DNA of 64,000 nucleotides from JBKHYJ01 sp046565505 (GTDB taxonomy: Bacteria > Acidobacteriota > Blastocatellia > UBA7656), in the NCBI GenBank assembly GCA_046565505.1, contig JBKHYJ010000050.1, positions 1 through 64,000 of the forward strand. The letters are read 5' to 3'. The position numbers and the translations under genes were made by a program. Of the stretch, positions 17,653 through 27,276 are shown piece by piece. The notes beneath the pieces are model-generated. The model saw only the letters and a program-made list of their open reading frames with translations, did not search any database and was not told the origin of the DNA. Position 1 is the first letter of the stretch. Each line of letters starts with the position of its first letter.

Positions 17653-20580
17653 ATGAAAAGACTGCTTACAGTAATCTTGCTGCTGGCGCTCGTGCCGTCG
17701 GCGGGCACGAGCGCGCTGGCGCAGCTCGGCACTTCCGGCATCGCCGGCATGGTTTCCGACCCGCGCGGCGCGGCCGTCGCGCAGGTCCGCGTAGTCGTGA
17801 AAAACAAGGCGACCGGGCAGACCCGCGAGGCACGGACGGGCGACGATGGCAGCTACACGATACAGAATCTCTCGCCCGCTACGTATGAGGTCCGCGCGGA
17901 GGCTCAGGGGTTTGCCACCGCGGTGGTCGAGGCCGTCGAGGTTCGGGTCGGCGAAGTCCCTACCGTCAACGTATCGCTGACGGCGGCCGGCGCGGCTGAG
18001 ACTGTGCAGATTTCCGCCAGCGAGGCGCTCGGCGTAGACACGACGACCTCGCAGGTGGCCGGCGTCATCCCCGACCGCACGCTGACGAATCTGCCGCTCA
18101 ATGGGCGCAACTTCCTGGACCTGGCGTTCTTGATTCCCGGCAACGCCCCCTCGCCCAACTTCGACCCGACCAAGACCAACACCATAGAAGTCTCTTCCGC
18201 GGGCCAGTTCGGCCGCGGCACCAACATCGCCGTCGATGGCGGGGACAACACAGACGACGTGGTCGGCGGCACGCTACAGAACTTCCCGCAGGACGCCGTG
18301 CAGGAGTTCCAGATCATCACCAACAGGTTCTCGGCTGACATCGGGCGCTCCGCGTCGTCCGCGGTCAACATCGTCACCAAGAGCGGGGGCAACGCCGTCC
18401 ACGGCTCGGGCGCGTTTTTCTTCCGCAACGACAGGCTGTCGGCGCTGCCGGCGACGCTCGACAAGTCAACCGTGCGCGACCTGGGCAAGCCGCCTTTCGG
18501 GCGCGAACAGTACGCGTTCTCCGCCGGCGGGCCATTCAAGCGCGACCGCGCCTGGTGGTTCGGGGCCATCGAGTACCGCAACCAGGACGGCGTCGTCATA
18601 ACGGGCGAGCGCGACCTCGCCGCCCGGCGCGTGTTGACGAGCTTCGCGGACGCGCCGCTTAACGACCTGCTGCTGACGGCGCGGGGCGACTGGCAGGCGG
18701 GCGATAATGATCGGATGGGGCTGCGCTTCGGCCTCGAGGACGAAGACGACATCGGCAACGGCAGCCTGCGCCGCCCGCTCGGCACGGCCGACAACCGCCA
18801 GCACTCTTTCAACAACTACTACTCGTTCGTCTACAACTGGGTGCATAACTTCTCTTCGCGGGTGCTGAACGATTTCATCTTCCACGAGAACAAGTTCAAG
18901 AACGAAATCCCCACCTTCGTCGAGGGGCGCAACCAGTTGTTCTTCCCCTCCGTGCAGGACGGCGGCAACTTCCGCATCCCGCAGCGCACGCGCCAGAACC
19001 GCGTACAGATCCGCGACAACGTGAGCTGGACGGCCGGCGACCACGCGCTGAAGCTCGGCGGCGAGTTCCAGCGCGTTGACACGGACGCGCTGTTCGACCT
19101 GTTCGGCTCCGGCAGGATAGACCTGACGGAGGATTTCGCCACCCGCGACCGCAATGGCGACGGGCGCGTTGACGACAACGACATCCCCATAGGCGTCACC
19201 ATACAGTCGGCCGCGCCCGTCCGCCCGCCCATCGTGCCCGACGTTGATAACAACTACTTCGCTTTTTACGTTCAGGACGACTGGAAGGTGAGGCCGAACT
19301 TTACGCTCAACCTCGGCCTCCGTTACGAGATGGACACGAACACGAAGAACGTGGACGACTTCGGCGACATCAACCCGATCCTGCTGCCGTTCCTGCCCGG
19401 CAGCCGCGAGCGTGACAAGAACAATTTCGGCCCGCGGTTCGGGTTCAACTGGGACCCCTGGAGCGACGGCCGCACCTCGATTCATGGCGGCTATGGCATC
19501 TACTACGACCGCATCGTGCTCGAAGTGCCGCTGCTGGAACGGCTGCTCGACGGCCGCGTGCTGGGTCTGGACGTGAGGCTCGGGTCGGAGGTCGATCCGG
19601 CCGGCAACTTCGTGCGGGGTACGCCCACGCTGGCGAACCCATTCGTCGGGACGCGGCTGACGGGCGCCGGCGTAGGCATCAACATCATAGACAACAAACT
19701 GGGCACGCCCTACGTGCAGCAGTTCAACCTCGGCGTCCAGCGCGAGATCGCCCGCGACCTGACGATTTCACTCGACGGCATACACTCGTTCGGGACGGGC
19801 TTCATAATCGGCCGGTTCGTAGGCACGGCTTTCAACCCGGCCATCGGCGGCGAGGACGCGGTCGTCGCCCTCGAAGGCTCGGCGAAGAACTGGTACGACG
19901 CGTTACTGGTCAACGTGCAGAAGCGTTTCTCGAACCGCTTCAGCTTCAACGCCGCTTACACGCTGGCGAAGTCGTCCAACTACGCCAACGACGACCAGAT
20001 CCCCTTCCAGGTCGGCCCCATAGACCCGAATAACCTGCGGCTCGAAAAGGGGCCGCCGCCCAACGAGGAGCGCCACCGCTTCACGTTCGCGGGCATCTTC
20101 GACGCCGGCTGGGGCATACAGGTGTCGCCGATTATCACGCTGGCCTCGAGCGTCCCGATAGACATCCTCCTGCCCGACGGCTCTCAACGCCTGCCCTTCC
20201 TCCAGCGCAACGCCGGGGCGCGGCTGTTCCACACGGGCGCGGAGGTGAATGCGTTCATCCGCCAGGTCAACGCCGGCCGCTCGGCCGCCGCGCAGCTTCC
20301 GCTCGTGAGCGACGACGTGAAACTCGGCGACAGCCTCAACTCGGTCGACGTGCGGCTGGCGAAGACTTTCAAGCTCGGCGAGCGCGTCAGCGTACAGGGC
20401 ATCGCGGAGGTGTTCAACCTCTTCAACGTCACGAACATTCGCGGGGTGAACAACGTGAATTACTCCGGGTTTAGAAACACGATAGGGCCGGGCTTCGGCG
20501 AGGCGTTGCAGACGGCCGGCGGGGTGTTCGGCACGGGCGGCCCGCGCGCCCTACAGTTCGCCGCGCGGGTCCAGTTCTGA
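17653..20580 (+). CDS. Oar-type TonB-dependent outer-membrane receptor with carboxypeptidase-regulatory domain
   Basis: Large outer-membrane protein (975 aa). Signal peptide MKRLLTVILLLALVPSAG... ends at ALAQ. A carboxypeptidase-regulatory-like beta-sandwich follows (GIAGMVSDPRGAAVAQVRV to about residue 110), then a TonB plug (TNLPLNGRNFLDLAFLIPG, VDGGDNTDDVVGG, FSADIGRSASSAVNIVTKSG), then a beta-barrel ending in Phe (AARVQF). This architecture is expanded in Acidobacteria, where it is thought to import oligosaccharides or peptides. The ATG of MKRLL is preferred because GGTGGAGGACC lies just before it. No substrate-processing gene is adjacent. Confidence 0.92.
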   Translation: MKRLLTVILLLALVPSAGTSALAQLGTSGIAGMVSDPRGAAVAQVRVVVKNKATGQTREARTGDDGSYTIQNLSPATYEVRAEAQGFATAVVEAVEVRVGEVPTVNVSLTAAGAAETVQISASEALGVDTTTSQVAGVIPDRTLTNLPLNGRNFLDLAFLIPGNAPSPNFDPTKTNTIEVSSAGQFGRGTNIAVDGGDNTDDVVGGTLQNFPQDAVQEFQIITNRFSADIGRSASSAVNIVTKSGGNAVHGSGAFFFRNDRLSALPATLDKSTVRDLGKPPFGREQYAFSAGGPFKRDRAWWFGAIEYRNQDGVVITGERDLAARRVLTSFADAPLNDLLLTARGDWQAGDNDRMGLRFGLEDEDDIGNGSLRRPLGTADNRQHSFNNYYSFVYNWVHNFSSRVLNDFIFHENKFKNEIPTFVEGRNQLFFPSVQDGGNFRIPQRTRQNRVQIRDNVSWTAGDHALKLGGEFQRVDTDALFDLFGSGRIDLTEDFATRDRNGDGRVDDNDIPIGVTIQSAAPVRPPIVPDVDNNYFAFYVQDDWKVRPNFTLNLGLRYEMDTNTKNVDDFGDINPILLPFLPGSRERDKNNFGPRFGFNWDPWSDGRTSIHGGYGIYYDRIVLEVPLLERLLDGRVLGLDVRLGSEVDPAGNFVRGTPTLANPFVGTRLTGAGVGINIIDNKLGTPYVQQFNLGVQREIARDLTISLDGIHSFGTGFIIGRFVGTAFNPAIGGEDAVVALEGSAKNWYDALLVNVQKRFSNRFSFNAAYTLAKSSNYANDDQIPFQVGPIDPNNLRLEKGPPPNEERHRFTFAGIFDAGWGIQVSPIITLASSVPIDILLPDGSQRLPFLQRNAGARLFHTGAEVNAFIRQVNAGRSAAAQLPLVSDDVKLGDSLNSVDVRLAKTFKLGERVSVQGIAEVFNLFNVTNIRGVNNVNYSGFRNTIGPGFGEALQTAGGVFGTGGPRALQFAARVQF

Positions 20581-20625
20581 AGCCGCGGGCGGCTGACCTG
20601 CGGCCGGCGGCTCACGAAACAAGGG

Positions 20626-20726
20626 GCCCGCGCCGGGAAGAGAAGTAGTGAGTCGTGCGGGGCATGCGGCGGCGCGGGCGCTGTTGAAATTAAACAGGGG
20701 CGGGGCCTCACAACGGGTCCCGCCCC
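20626..20726. terminator. two hairpins between convergent receptor and cystathionine synthase genes
   Basis: First hairpin: 10-bp arms GCCCGCGCCG (20626-20635) and its complement (20670-20679). Second: an 11-bp stem with one G-U pair (20697-20707 with 20716-20726) and an 8-nt loop. Neither has a proper U tract; read leftward the second is followed by CTGTTTAATTTC. Confidence 0.5.
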
Positions 20727-20766
20727 CTTGATCATTTCGCTTTCGGGGCGTCGGCCGGGGCCGGGC

Positions 20767-22128
20767 TCAGGGCTGAGCGTTCAGCACGTCATGCCGAGTC
20801 ACTATGCCGACGATGCGGCCATACTCTTCTACCAGAATCGCGGGCGAGGCCCTCAAGTATTTAGCGGCCGTCTCTATGCTCACGTCTTCGTTGACCACGG
20901 GGAAGCCCCTCTCCATGACGTCGGAAACTTTTGACTGCACCAGGTCCCTGTTATCAAGAAGCTTCGCCATCAGCTTCCCTTCGCGGAGCGAGCCCACGGA
21001 TTTACCTTCCTCGATCACGGGCATTTGAGAAAGCCCGTAAGTGTGCATCATCTTGAGCGCCTCGTTGACCTGTTGGTCCGGGCTGACGGCCACCAGGTGC
21101 GGGACTTCCTCGCCCTCTTTCATCTGCGCCACCAGGCCGACGGTCATCTTGTCCGCGCCGAGCATGCGCTTCTCTTTCAGCCACTCGTCGGACTGGAACT
21201 TCGACAAGTACCGCTCGCCCGTGTCGGCTACGATGAACACGACCACGTCGTCCGGGCCGAGGTCGCGCGCCACCTGCAGGGTCGCGTAGAGGTTCGTGCC
21301 GGTCGAGCCGCCGCAAAAGATGCCCTCCTCGCGCGCCAGCCTCCGCGCCAACTGGAACGAGTCGCGGTCGGTGACGTTGATTATCTCGTCGATGTATTTC
21401 ATGTGCACGTTGTCGGGGATTATTTCCTGCCCTATGCCCTCGACCAGGTAAGGCGTCGCCTGCATCAGCTTGCCCGTCTCCTTATAGGTCTTAAAGACTG
21501 AGCCGTATGGGTCCGCGCCGATGACGCGGATCTTGGGGTTCTTCTCCTTCAGGTAGCGGCCCGTCCCGCTGATGGTGCCGCCCGTCCCGACGCCGCAAAC
21601 GAAGTGCGTAATGCGCCCGTCGGTCTGCTCCCATATCTCGGGGCCGCTCGTCCGGTAATGCGCTTCAGGGTTGGCCGAATTGCCATACTGAAAAATGAAG
21701 ATCGAGTTGGGCGTCTCTTTCGCGATGCGGCGGGCGGTGTTGACGTAATGGTCGGGCGAGTCGGGCTTGGCCGCGACCGGGACCACGACCACGTCGGCCC
21801 CGAGCGCCTTCAGGTAGCGGACTTTTTCCACCGCGCACTTATCAGTCATCACAAAAACGGCTTTATAGCCGCGCACCGCGCACACGAGGGCAATGCCTAT
21901 GCCCGTGTTCCCGCTCGTCGCTTCGACGACCGTGCCGCCTGGCTTGAGGCGGCCTTCGCGCTCGGCCGCGTCGATCATCGATACGCCTATGCGGTCCTTG
22001 ACCGACCCGCCCGGGTTGAGCGACTCCATCTTCGCCAGCACGGTCGCCTTAATCCCTTTCGTAAGCTTGTTGATCTTGACCAGGGGGGTCTTGCCGATCA
22101 GCCCGAGAATATTCTCTTCGTATTGCAT
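20767..22128 (-). CDS. cystathionine beta-synthase (PLP enzyme with CBS-domain pair)
   Basis: Fold-type II PLP enzyme that condenses serine or O-acetylserine with homocysteine or sulfide. Schiff-base Lys44 lies in PGGSVKDR, the substrate loop is TSGNTGIG (about 70-77), and the phosphate-binding loop is GVGTGGTISGTG (about 176-187). The last ~115 residues form a Bateman pair of CBS domains (PHLVAVSPDQQV and FPVVNEDVSIETA), which often sense adenosyl compounds. No N-terminal haem domain is present. The CBS tail favours cystathionine beta-synthase over plain cysteine synthase, but no cystathionine gamma-lyase is adjacent to confirm it. Confidence 0.87.
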   Translation of the reverse strand: MQYEENILGLIGKTPLVKINKLTKGIKATVLAKMESLNPGGSVKDRIGVSMIDAAEREGRLKPGGTVVEATSGNTGIGIALVCAVRGYKAVFVMTDKCAVEKVRYLKALGADVVVVPVAAKPDSPDHYVNTARRIAKETPNSIFIFQYGNSANPEAHYRTSGPEIWEQTDGRITHFVCGVGTGGTISGTGRYLKEKNPKIRVIGADPYGSVFKTYKETGKLMQATPYLVEGIGQEIIPDNVHMKYIDEIINVTDRDSFQLARRLAREEGIFCGGSTGTNLYATLQVARDLGPDDVVVFIVADTGERYLSKFQSDEWLKEKRMLGADKMTVGLVAQMKEGEEVPHLVAVSPDQQVNEALKMMHTYGLSQMPVIEEGKSVGSLREGKLMAKLLDNRDLVQSKVSDVMERGFPVVNEDVSIETAAKYLRASPAILVEEYGRIVGIVTRHDVLNAQP

Positions 22129-22238
22129 ATGCCCTCAGCTTAATAAATTCTTCAAAGTGCCTGCGGCAATTATAATCTGCTTCGGGCAGAAAAATCTAAC
22201 ACGGGACGGGCGCGAAGCCTGTGCGGCATGAAAATGAC

Positions 22239-22272
22239 CGGGCGGGAGCACCGTCCGCAATGCTCCCGCCCG
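22239..22272 (-). terminator. hairpin terminator candidate for the TPR gene
   Basis: Perfect 12-bp stem CGGGCGGGAGCA (22239-22250) with 22261-22272 and a 10-nt loop, 35 bp beyond the TPR gene stop on the minus strand. Read leftward it is followed by TCATTTTCATG, a weak U-rich stretch. Confidence 0.65.
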
Positions 22273-22307
22273 CGAAGGGGCAGGTGATGAAGTGAATGAT
22301 TCGACCG

Positions 22308-23102
22308 TTACTTGAGCGAGGCCTTCCTCAGCTCGACTATCCGCGTCCGCACGTCGTCGCCGTCCCTGGGGTCGGCGGCGGTCTTGAGGTAAGTCTCGAA
22401 CTCGCGAGCGGCGTCTTCGTTCTTCCCCATCTTGGCGAAAGCGACGGCGAGGTTATAGTGCGCCTCGGGGAAGTTGTCACTCTGGTCGATGGCGTCCTTG
22501 AACTCGGCCATCGCCGCCTCTATCTTCCCCATGCCGAAGAGCGATATGCCGAGGTTGTAGTGCGCCTCCGCGTAGTCGCCTTCCGCCTGCTCGATGGCGG
22601 TTTGAAACTCCGTGACCGCGCGGCCAGCCTCGCCCCTGCGCGCGTAGAGTATGCCGAGGTTGCCATGCGCTTCGGCGAACTCGCCCGGCTTCTGTCTTAT
22701 CGCTGTGTTGAACTCGCGCTCGGCCCCCGCGAGGTCGTCCGTCAGGCTCAGCGCGATGCCCAGGTTATAGTGCGCTTCGGCGTAGTCGCCGCCCCGCTGC
22801 TCTATAGCCGTCATGAATTCGCGTACGGCCTGCTCCGGGTCTCCCATCATGCCGTAGACCATGCCGAGGTTGTTATGCGCTTCGGCGTACTTGCCGCCCG
22901 CCGCGGCGATAGCTTGTTTGTACTCCCCCGCAGCCGCCTTGAGATTCCCGTCGGCGGCCAGTTTCTTTGCGCGATCAAAGTGATCCTCAGGCGCGCCGGC
23001 CTGGGCCGCCGCCTGCGCCAGCGCGAAGATCGCCGCCAATGCTAAGACTAAGGATGTCGCCGCAAGCCTCTTTGCGATTGATTTGAATACTGAAGTGTTC
23101 AT
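22308..23102 (-). CDS. exported tetratricopeptide-repeat protein
   Basis: Signal sequence (about 1-32) ending near AAQAGAP, then at least five TPR units with the repeated core YAEAHYNLGI / FAEAHGNLGILY / FPEAHYNLAVAF at roughly 34-35 residue spacing between residues 40 and 245. TPR arrays bind other proteins; no catalytic domain is attached. The gene stands downstream of the helicase but is separated from it by a hairpin. The ribosome site GGGAG precedes the ATG. Confidence 0.87.
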   Translation of the reverse strand: MNTSVFKSIAKRLAATSLVLALAAIFALAQAAAQAGAPEDHFDRAKKLAADGNLKAAAGEYKQAIAAAGGKYAEAHNNLGMVYGMMGDPEQAVREFMTAIEQRGGDYAEAHYNLGIALSLTDDLAGAEREFNTAIRQKPGEFAEAHGNLGILYARRGEAGRAVTEFQTAIEQAEGDYAEAHYNLGISLFGMGKIEAAMAEFKDAIDQSDNFPEAHYNLAVAFAKMGKNEDAAREFETYLKTAADPRDGDDVRTRIVELRKASLK

Positions 23103-23219
23103 CTAGGTCTCCCGCTACCTCTTGCTCGTATCGAACCGGGTCTCGTTGCGATACCCGCCAGCACCGTTCCCGTACAATATGCGGCTACATGCGCGCATGC
23201 GTATCAGTAAGGCAACGGG

Positions 23220-23252
23220 TATGCCGCCGGGGGAAACTCGGCCGGCGGCATA
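23220..23252 (-). terminator. hairpin terminator candidate after the helicase gene
   Basis: Perfect 11-bp stem TATGCCGCCGG (23220-23230) with 23242-23252 and an 11-nt loop, about 50 bp past the helicase stop on the minus strand. No U tract. Confidence 0.55.
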
Positions 23253-23304
23253 TGACTGACCGGCGCGCTTGCGGGATAAAGCTAATATAGCTGCGAGTTG
23301 CGGC

Positions 23305-26199
23305 TCAGGAATTGAGCGGCATGATTAAGGGGAACATGTCGGGATTGGTAACGTCTGCCTCGCGACCGCTTGCCTGTTGCCGGACACTGCGAGGCCGGTT
23401 CTCGGTCAACGCGCCCGCGGCGTCTGAATTGTGCTCGCTTTGAATTCGCCCGGGCTGAGGGCCGATTAACTCCTCAGCGTCGTGCCACCCGAGCGTCACA
23501 CTCCCGTTCGGATAGTCGACCGAATCACACGACTCTGTTTCGTCAACGCCGAGCGCGGTCAGTACGCGGCCCAGCCAGTTGTCGCCCGGACCCCTGCCGC
23601 ACCCCGCCGCGCCCGAGATTATCAGGTGATCCTTTGCTCGCGTCGCTGCGACGTACAGCAATCGCTTCTTCTCGGCGCGGTCCATACTCTCTTCCACACG
23701 CCTGAGCATCTCGAACGAAGCGGCGCGCAATGATTCGCCCGCTCCTTCGATTATGTCTGACTCGACGTTCACTGAAACGCCATAGTCGGGGTGGGCGGCC
23801 ACCCTGTCTTTATCGCGCCCGCCCCTGGAGGAGGCGTCCGCGAGCCACACGATAGGGAATTCGAGTCCCTTCGACTTATGCACGGTCATCAACCGCACGG
23901 CGCCCGCCTCTTCGACCGTGGCTTCGCCTTCGCGCACCTCCATGAATCTCAAATCCGCAGTGCGCCCGACTAACTCCGAAAGCGTAATCGAAGGGAGGGC
24001 GTGCGCCTGCTCTATATACTTCTCCACGTTCGCACGCCTGCGCTCGCCATGCGGCAGGGCCATCAGCGTGGCGAGGTATCCCGTCTCTTCGACCCCCGCC
24101 GTTATGATTCGCGCGGCGCTCTCCCTGCCGGCGATGGCCCGCAGCCGCTTTAAAGTCTCGCGCGCGAAAGCGACCGCCTCCGCCTGATCCCCCGCGTGCT
24201 CAAGGCCCTCGTCGCACAGACTCTTCCAGAGCGTGCGGCGCTCGTGTCTCAGTCCGAATAATGTCTCGTCCGATAGCCCGAACATCGGCGAGCGCAGCGC
24301 GGCGGCCAGCCGCAGGCTATCGTTAGGGCTGACCAGGAAGGCCAGCAGGTTCATTACGTCCGTTATCTCTTGCCTGTCGTAGAAGCCGCGCCCGGCGACG
24401 GTGACGTAAGGTATGCCCGCGTCGGCGAGCGCCTGCTCGTAGATTTCAAAGTGAGTCGAAGCCTGAAACAGAATCGCGAAATCCTCATGCCTGGCCGGCC
24501 GCGCGGGGCCTTCTTTTTCGCAGACCATCGCCCGCCCGAGCCCGACTATCTCCTGAATGCGCCGGGCGATTAGCGCCGCCTCGGCCCGGCGGAGGTCGTA
24601 GGCGGCCAGTCGAGTCGCCGCCTCTTTGCCTTGAGAGACAACGTGAATCTCGACCGCCGCCTCGTCATGCGCGGGCGGGTGACCCGCCGTCATCGCTTCA
24701 TATGGGATGTCGTAGCGGGTTTCGCGTGTGAACAGCGACGGGAAGATGTGATTGACAAAGCCGACGAGCCGCTCGTGCGTGCGGAAGCAGGTGTCTATCC
24801 CGACTTCGCGCCCGCCGCCGGCCCGGACCTCCGCGCGCGCGTCCTGGAAGACCGCAACGTCCGCGCCGCGGAACCTGTAGATGGACTGCTTAGAATCGCC
24901 GATGATGAAAAGCTCGTCCGAGCGCGGGGCGATCATCCAGAGTATCCGTTTCTGTATGGGCGAAGTGTCCTGGAATTCGTCCACCATAAGTGCGCGCAAC
25001 AATCCGCGCTCGGGGTCGGTGTACCGCGCGCGAACTTCCTTATGTGACGAGAGCATTCGCTCCGTGATCTCTTCGAGGTCATTGAAATCAAGCGCCGCCC
25101 GCTCGCGTTTGAGCGCGGCGAATCGCTCGCGCGCCCTCTCGTACAGCCACGCGAGGCGCGCCGTCACCTGCGCGGCGATTCCGTCCATTTCGTTCAGCTC
25201 GAGCGCGAGCAGCTTCTCACCGCGAACGGCCTCACGCATGCGGCTCAAGGACTCTTTGACGGCGATGAAGTCTTGTTCCGAAGCCCATTTCTTTTTGGAG
25301 CCGCCTTGCAGATTTATGCACGCCGCTATGTCGAGCAGCGCGCGCGCAGGGCCGCCCGCCTCGGCGCGGCCCTCTTCCGAAGAGAGCGACGCCAGCAGCG
25401 AGGCCACCTGCGCGCGGCACTGCTCCCTCTTATCCGATGAATCAATCGCGGCGAGCCGGCTAATCGTTTGCGAATCGCTCTGCCACGAGTCTCTTTCGAT
25501 CAGCGCGCGTGCCGCCTCCGACCGGAGCCGGTCGAGAGTCTCCCGCCAGAAAGTCAGAATCTCACCCGCGGTGTTATTCGGGAGTTTAGACATGGCGCGG
25601 CGCGCGCGCTCACCTTGCGCCACGAGAGAGCGTATCGCCTGCTGCACGTCGTGCGGCGACATGTAGGCAAATATTTCGACCACGTCCGCCGGGCCGCCCT
25701 GGGTGACAGGCCGGCGCAGGCTGGAGGGTATGGAATATTGCTGGCTGCCCGCCCGCGCGGCGTCGTTAATCGCCCCCTGTATAGCCTGTTCGAGCAGGAC
25801 TGTTGCCTCGAACTCTTCGATCACCTCGAATGCCGGGTCAAGGCACGCCTCCGCGGGATGCGAGCGCAATATCGACGCGCACAGCGAATGAATCGTGCCT
25901 ACGCGCGCGGAGTCGAGCCCGTTACGGTGCCTGCGCCAACGCTCTCTTTCCGCCGCCGACCGGCTACGCTCTATGCGCGAGCGGACCTCGCGTCGGATGC
26001 GCGACACCATTTCGCGCGCGGCCTTTTCCGTGAAGGTGACGGCGACCACATCAGACACGCGCCAGTCCGTGTTCTCTTCGAGCAGCCGCAAGAATCGCTC
26101 GACCAGCACGCGAGTCTTCCCGGACCCTGCGCCTGCCGAAACTATCACGCGCCTGCCGCGCGTCTCTATCGCCTCGCGTTGTGAGGTGGTCCATTGCAT
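23305..26199 (-). CDS. UvrD/AddA-like superfamily 1A DNA helicase without a visible nuclease domain
   Basis: ATP-dependent 3'-5' DNA translocase resembling the AddA/RecB helicase half. Motifs in order: Q-motif TTSQREAIE (4-12), Walker A SAGAGSGKTR (about 21-30), VTFTEKAAREM (Ia), LDFNDLEEI, Walker B MVDEFQDTSPIQ, GDSKQSIYRFRGAD (III), RTHERL (IV), MTVHKSKGLEFPIVW (V) and YVAATRAKDHLI (VI). AddA proteins are about 1,150-1,250 aa and end in a RecB-type nuclease with GxxD/DYK. This one stops at 964 aa with a low-complexity tail and no such motif. No addB is adjacent. It lies 18 bp after the PAP2 gene in the same operon. Confidence 0.87.
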   Translation of the reverse strand: MQWTTSQREAIETRGRRVIVSAGAGSGKTRVLVERFLRLLEENTDWRVSDVVAVTFTEKAAREMVSRIRREVRSRIERSRSAAERERWRRHRNGLDSARVGTIHSLCASILRSHPAEACLDPAFEVIEEFEATVLLEQAIQGAINDAARAGSQQYSIPSSLRRPVTQGGPADVVEIFAYMSPHDVQQAIRSLVAQGERARRAMSKLPNNTAGEILTFWRETLDRLRSEAARALIERDSWQSDSQTISRLAAIDSSDKREQCRAQVASLLASLSSEEGRAEAGGPARALLDIAACINLQGGSKKKWASEQDFIAVKESLSRMREAVRGEKLLALELNEMDGIAAQVTARLAWLYERARERFAALKRERAALDFNDLEEITERMLSSHKEVRARYTDPERGLLRALMVDEFQDTSPIQKRILWMIAPRSDELFIIGDSKQSIYRFRGADVAVFQDARAEVRAGGGREVGIDTCFRTHERLVGFVNHIFPSLFTRETRYDIPYEAMTAGHPPAHDEAAVEIHVVSQGKEAATRLAAYDLRRAEAALIARRIQEIVGLGRAMVCEKEGPARPARHEDFAILFQASTHFEIYEQALADAGIPYVTVAGRGFYDRQEITDVMNLLAFLVSPNDSLRLAAALRSPMFGLSDETLFGLRHERRTLWKSLCDEGLEHAGDQAEAVAFARETLKRLRAIAGRESAARIITAGVEETGYLATLMALPHGERRRANVEKYIEQAHALPSITLSELVGRTADLRFMEVREGEATVEEAGAVRLMTVHKSKGLEFPIVWLADASSRGGRDKDRVAAHPDYGVSVNVESDIIEGAGESLRAASFEMLRRVEESMDRAEKKRLLYVAATRAKDHLIISGAAGCGRGPGDNWLGRVLTALGVDETESCDSVDYPNGSVTLGWHDAEELIGPQPGRIQSEHNSDAAGALTENRPRSVRQQASGREADVTNPDMFPLIMPLNS

Positions 26200-26217
26200 A
26201 AAAACAGGGGCCGCGAT

Positions 26218-27276
26218 TCAGCGAAGCTCACCGCCGAGCGCCCTGTGAATCGGCTTCGCGGTGAGCGCGACGGCGACGGCCACGGCCGCGCCCGCCGCAA
26301 CGTCGATGACGTAATGATAGCGCAAGTAGACCGTCGAAAAAATCAGCATCGTCCCGGGCGTCAGCAGCCACCAGAAAGTCCTCCTGTGAAACTTACGCGC
26401 GTAATAGAGCACGAGCAGCGTAATCTCCGTGTGGCCGCTCGGAAAGCAGTCGCGGGTGACGCCCTCCGCCTCGTCGAGCGTCGCGCGTATGGAGTCGAAC
26501 AGCCAGACGCCTTTGAGCGGGAACGTTTGCGCCTCTTTGATCGGCGGGAGAAAGCGCGGCCCGATGGCCGGGACCGCCATGTAACCCAGGTACGACACGT
26601 AAAACCCGAACGCCACGACGAAGACCCAGAAGTGATACTTATCAAGCCAGCCTTTGCGCCACAGCACCGCGCCCAGCGCGATGGGCAGGAAGTAATACGT
26701 CACGTACGAAATCTGTAACGCCTCCGTCAGCGGGGGCCAGGTCCATCTTTCAAGCCAGACGGTGGGGTGGACCCCGAAAATTCTGTAATCAATCGCCGCA
26801 AGCTCTGAGTCGTAGTCGCGCGGGTGAATCAGCGGGATCAAGTACCTGAGTTCCGTAAAGGTGATGGGGATCAGCGCGACCGGATACCAGCCCCTTACGA
26901 ATCGCGCGGTGCTCAGGTACGGCGAACGGCTCTCGCCCAGGTCCGCCATAGGCCCACCCGCGGGGTCGCCATATCCTCGGCGCGCGCGCCGCTCCCATTT
27001 CGCCGCGAGCACGACCGCCGCGACGCCCAGCGCGTGCGCCGCTATCAACTGCCCCCGGAGGTCTATCCTGTAGCTGAAGGTCAGGACCAGCGCGGAGATG
27101 ATTGTGACGTAAGCTATGACTACTTTGTCGGCGGGGCTTAACAGCCCTCTGTAAGGCCCGCGGTCACTTGCGCCCGCCGGCCGCGCGCCGCGCGGTGGCG
27201 ACGGCTCGTCCGAAGATGGGCCTGCCCTCGGGTCATCCCTCCGTCGCCGCGCGGAGTCACCGCGTCGCGCTTTCAT
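26218..27276 (-). CDS. PAP2/Aur1-like membrane phosphatase or phosphotransferase
   Basis: Polytopic inner-membrane protein (352 aa, several hydrophobic spans). The PAP2 signature is present as DCFPSGHTE with His282 and YLRYHYVIDV with Arg319, His321 and Asp325, the catalytic triad of the superfamily. The layout resembles the inositol-phosphotransferase Aur1 branch, which moves phospho-head groups onto lipids, though lipid-phosphate phosphatase activity is equally possible. I place the start at the ATG overlapping the previous stop (TGATG), implying translational coupling to the epimerase gene; the longer frame would run deep into that gene. Confidence 0.82.
   Translation of the reverse strand: MKARRGDSARRRRDDPRAGPSSDEPSPPRGARPAGASDRGPYRGLLSPADKVVIAYVTIISALVLTFSYRIDLRGQLIAAHALGVAAVVLAAKWERRARRGYGDPAGGPMADLGESRSPYLSTARFVRGWYPVALIPITFTELRYLIPLIHPRDYDSELAAIDYRIFGVHPTVWLERWTWPPLTEALQISYVTYYFLPIALGAVLWRKGWLDKYHFWVFVVAFGFYVSYLGYMAVPAIGPRFLPPIKEAQTFPLKGVWLFDSIRATLDEAEGVTRDCFPSGHTEITLLVLYYARKFHRRTFWWLLTPGTMLIFSTVYLRYHYVIDVAAGAAVAVAVALTAKPIHRALGGELR

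Noticed and set aside
18466..19485. 339-residue open frame on the minus strand inside the TonB receptor gene
   Set aside because: Antisense shadow of a GC-rich gene; no ribosome site and no domain.
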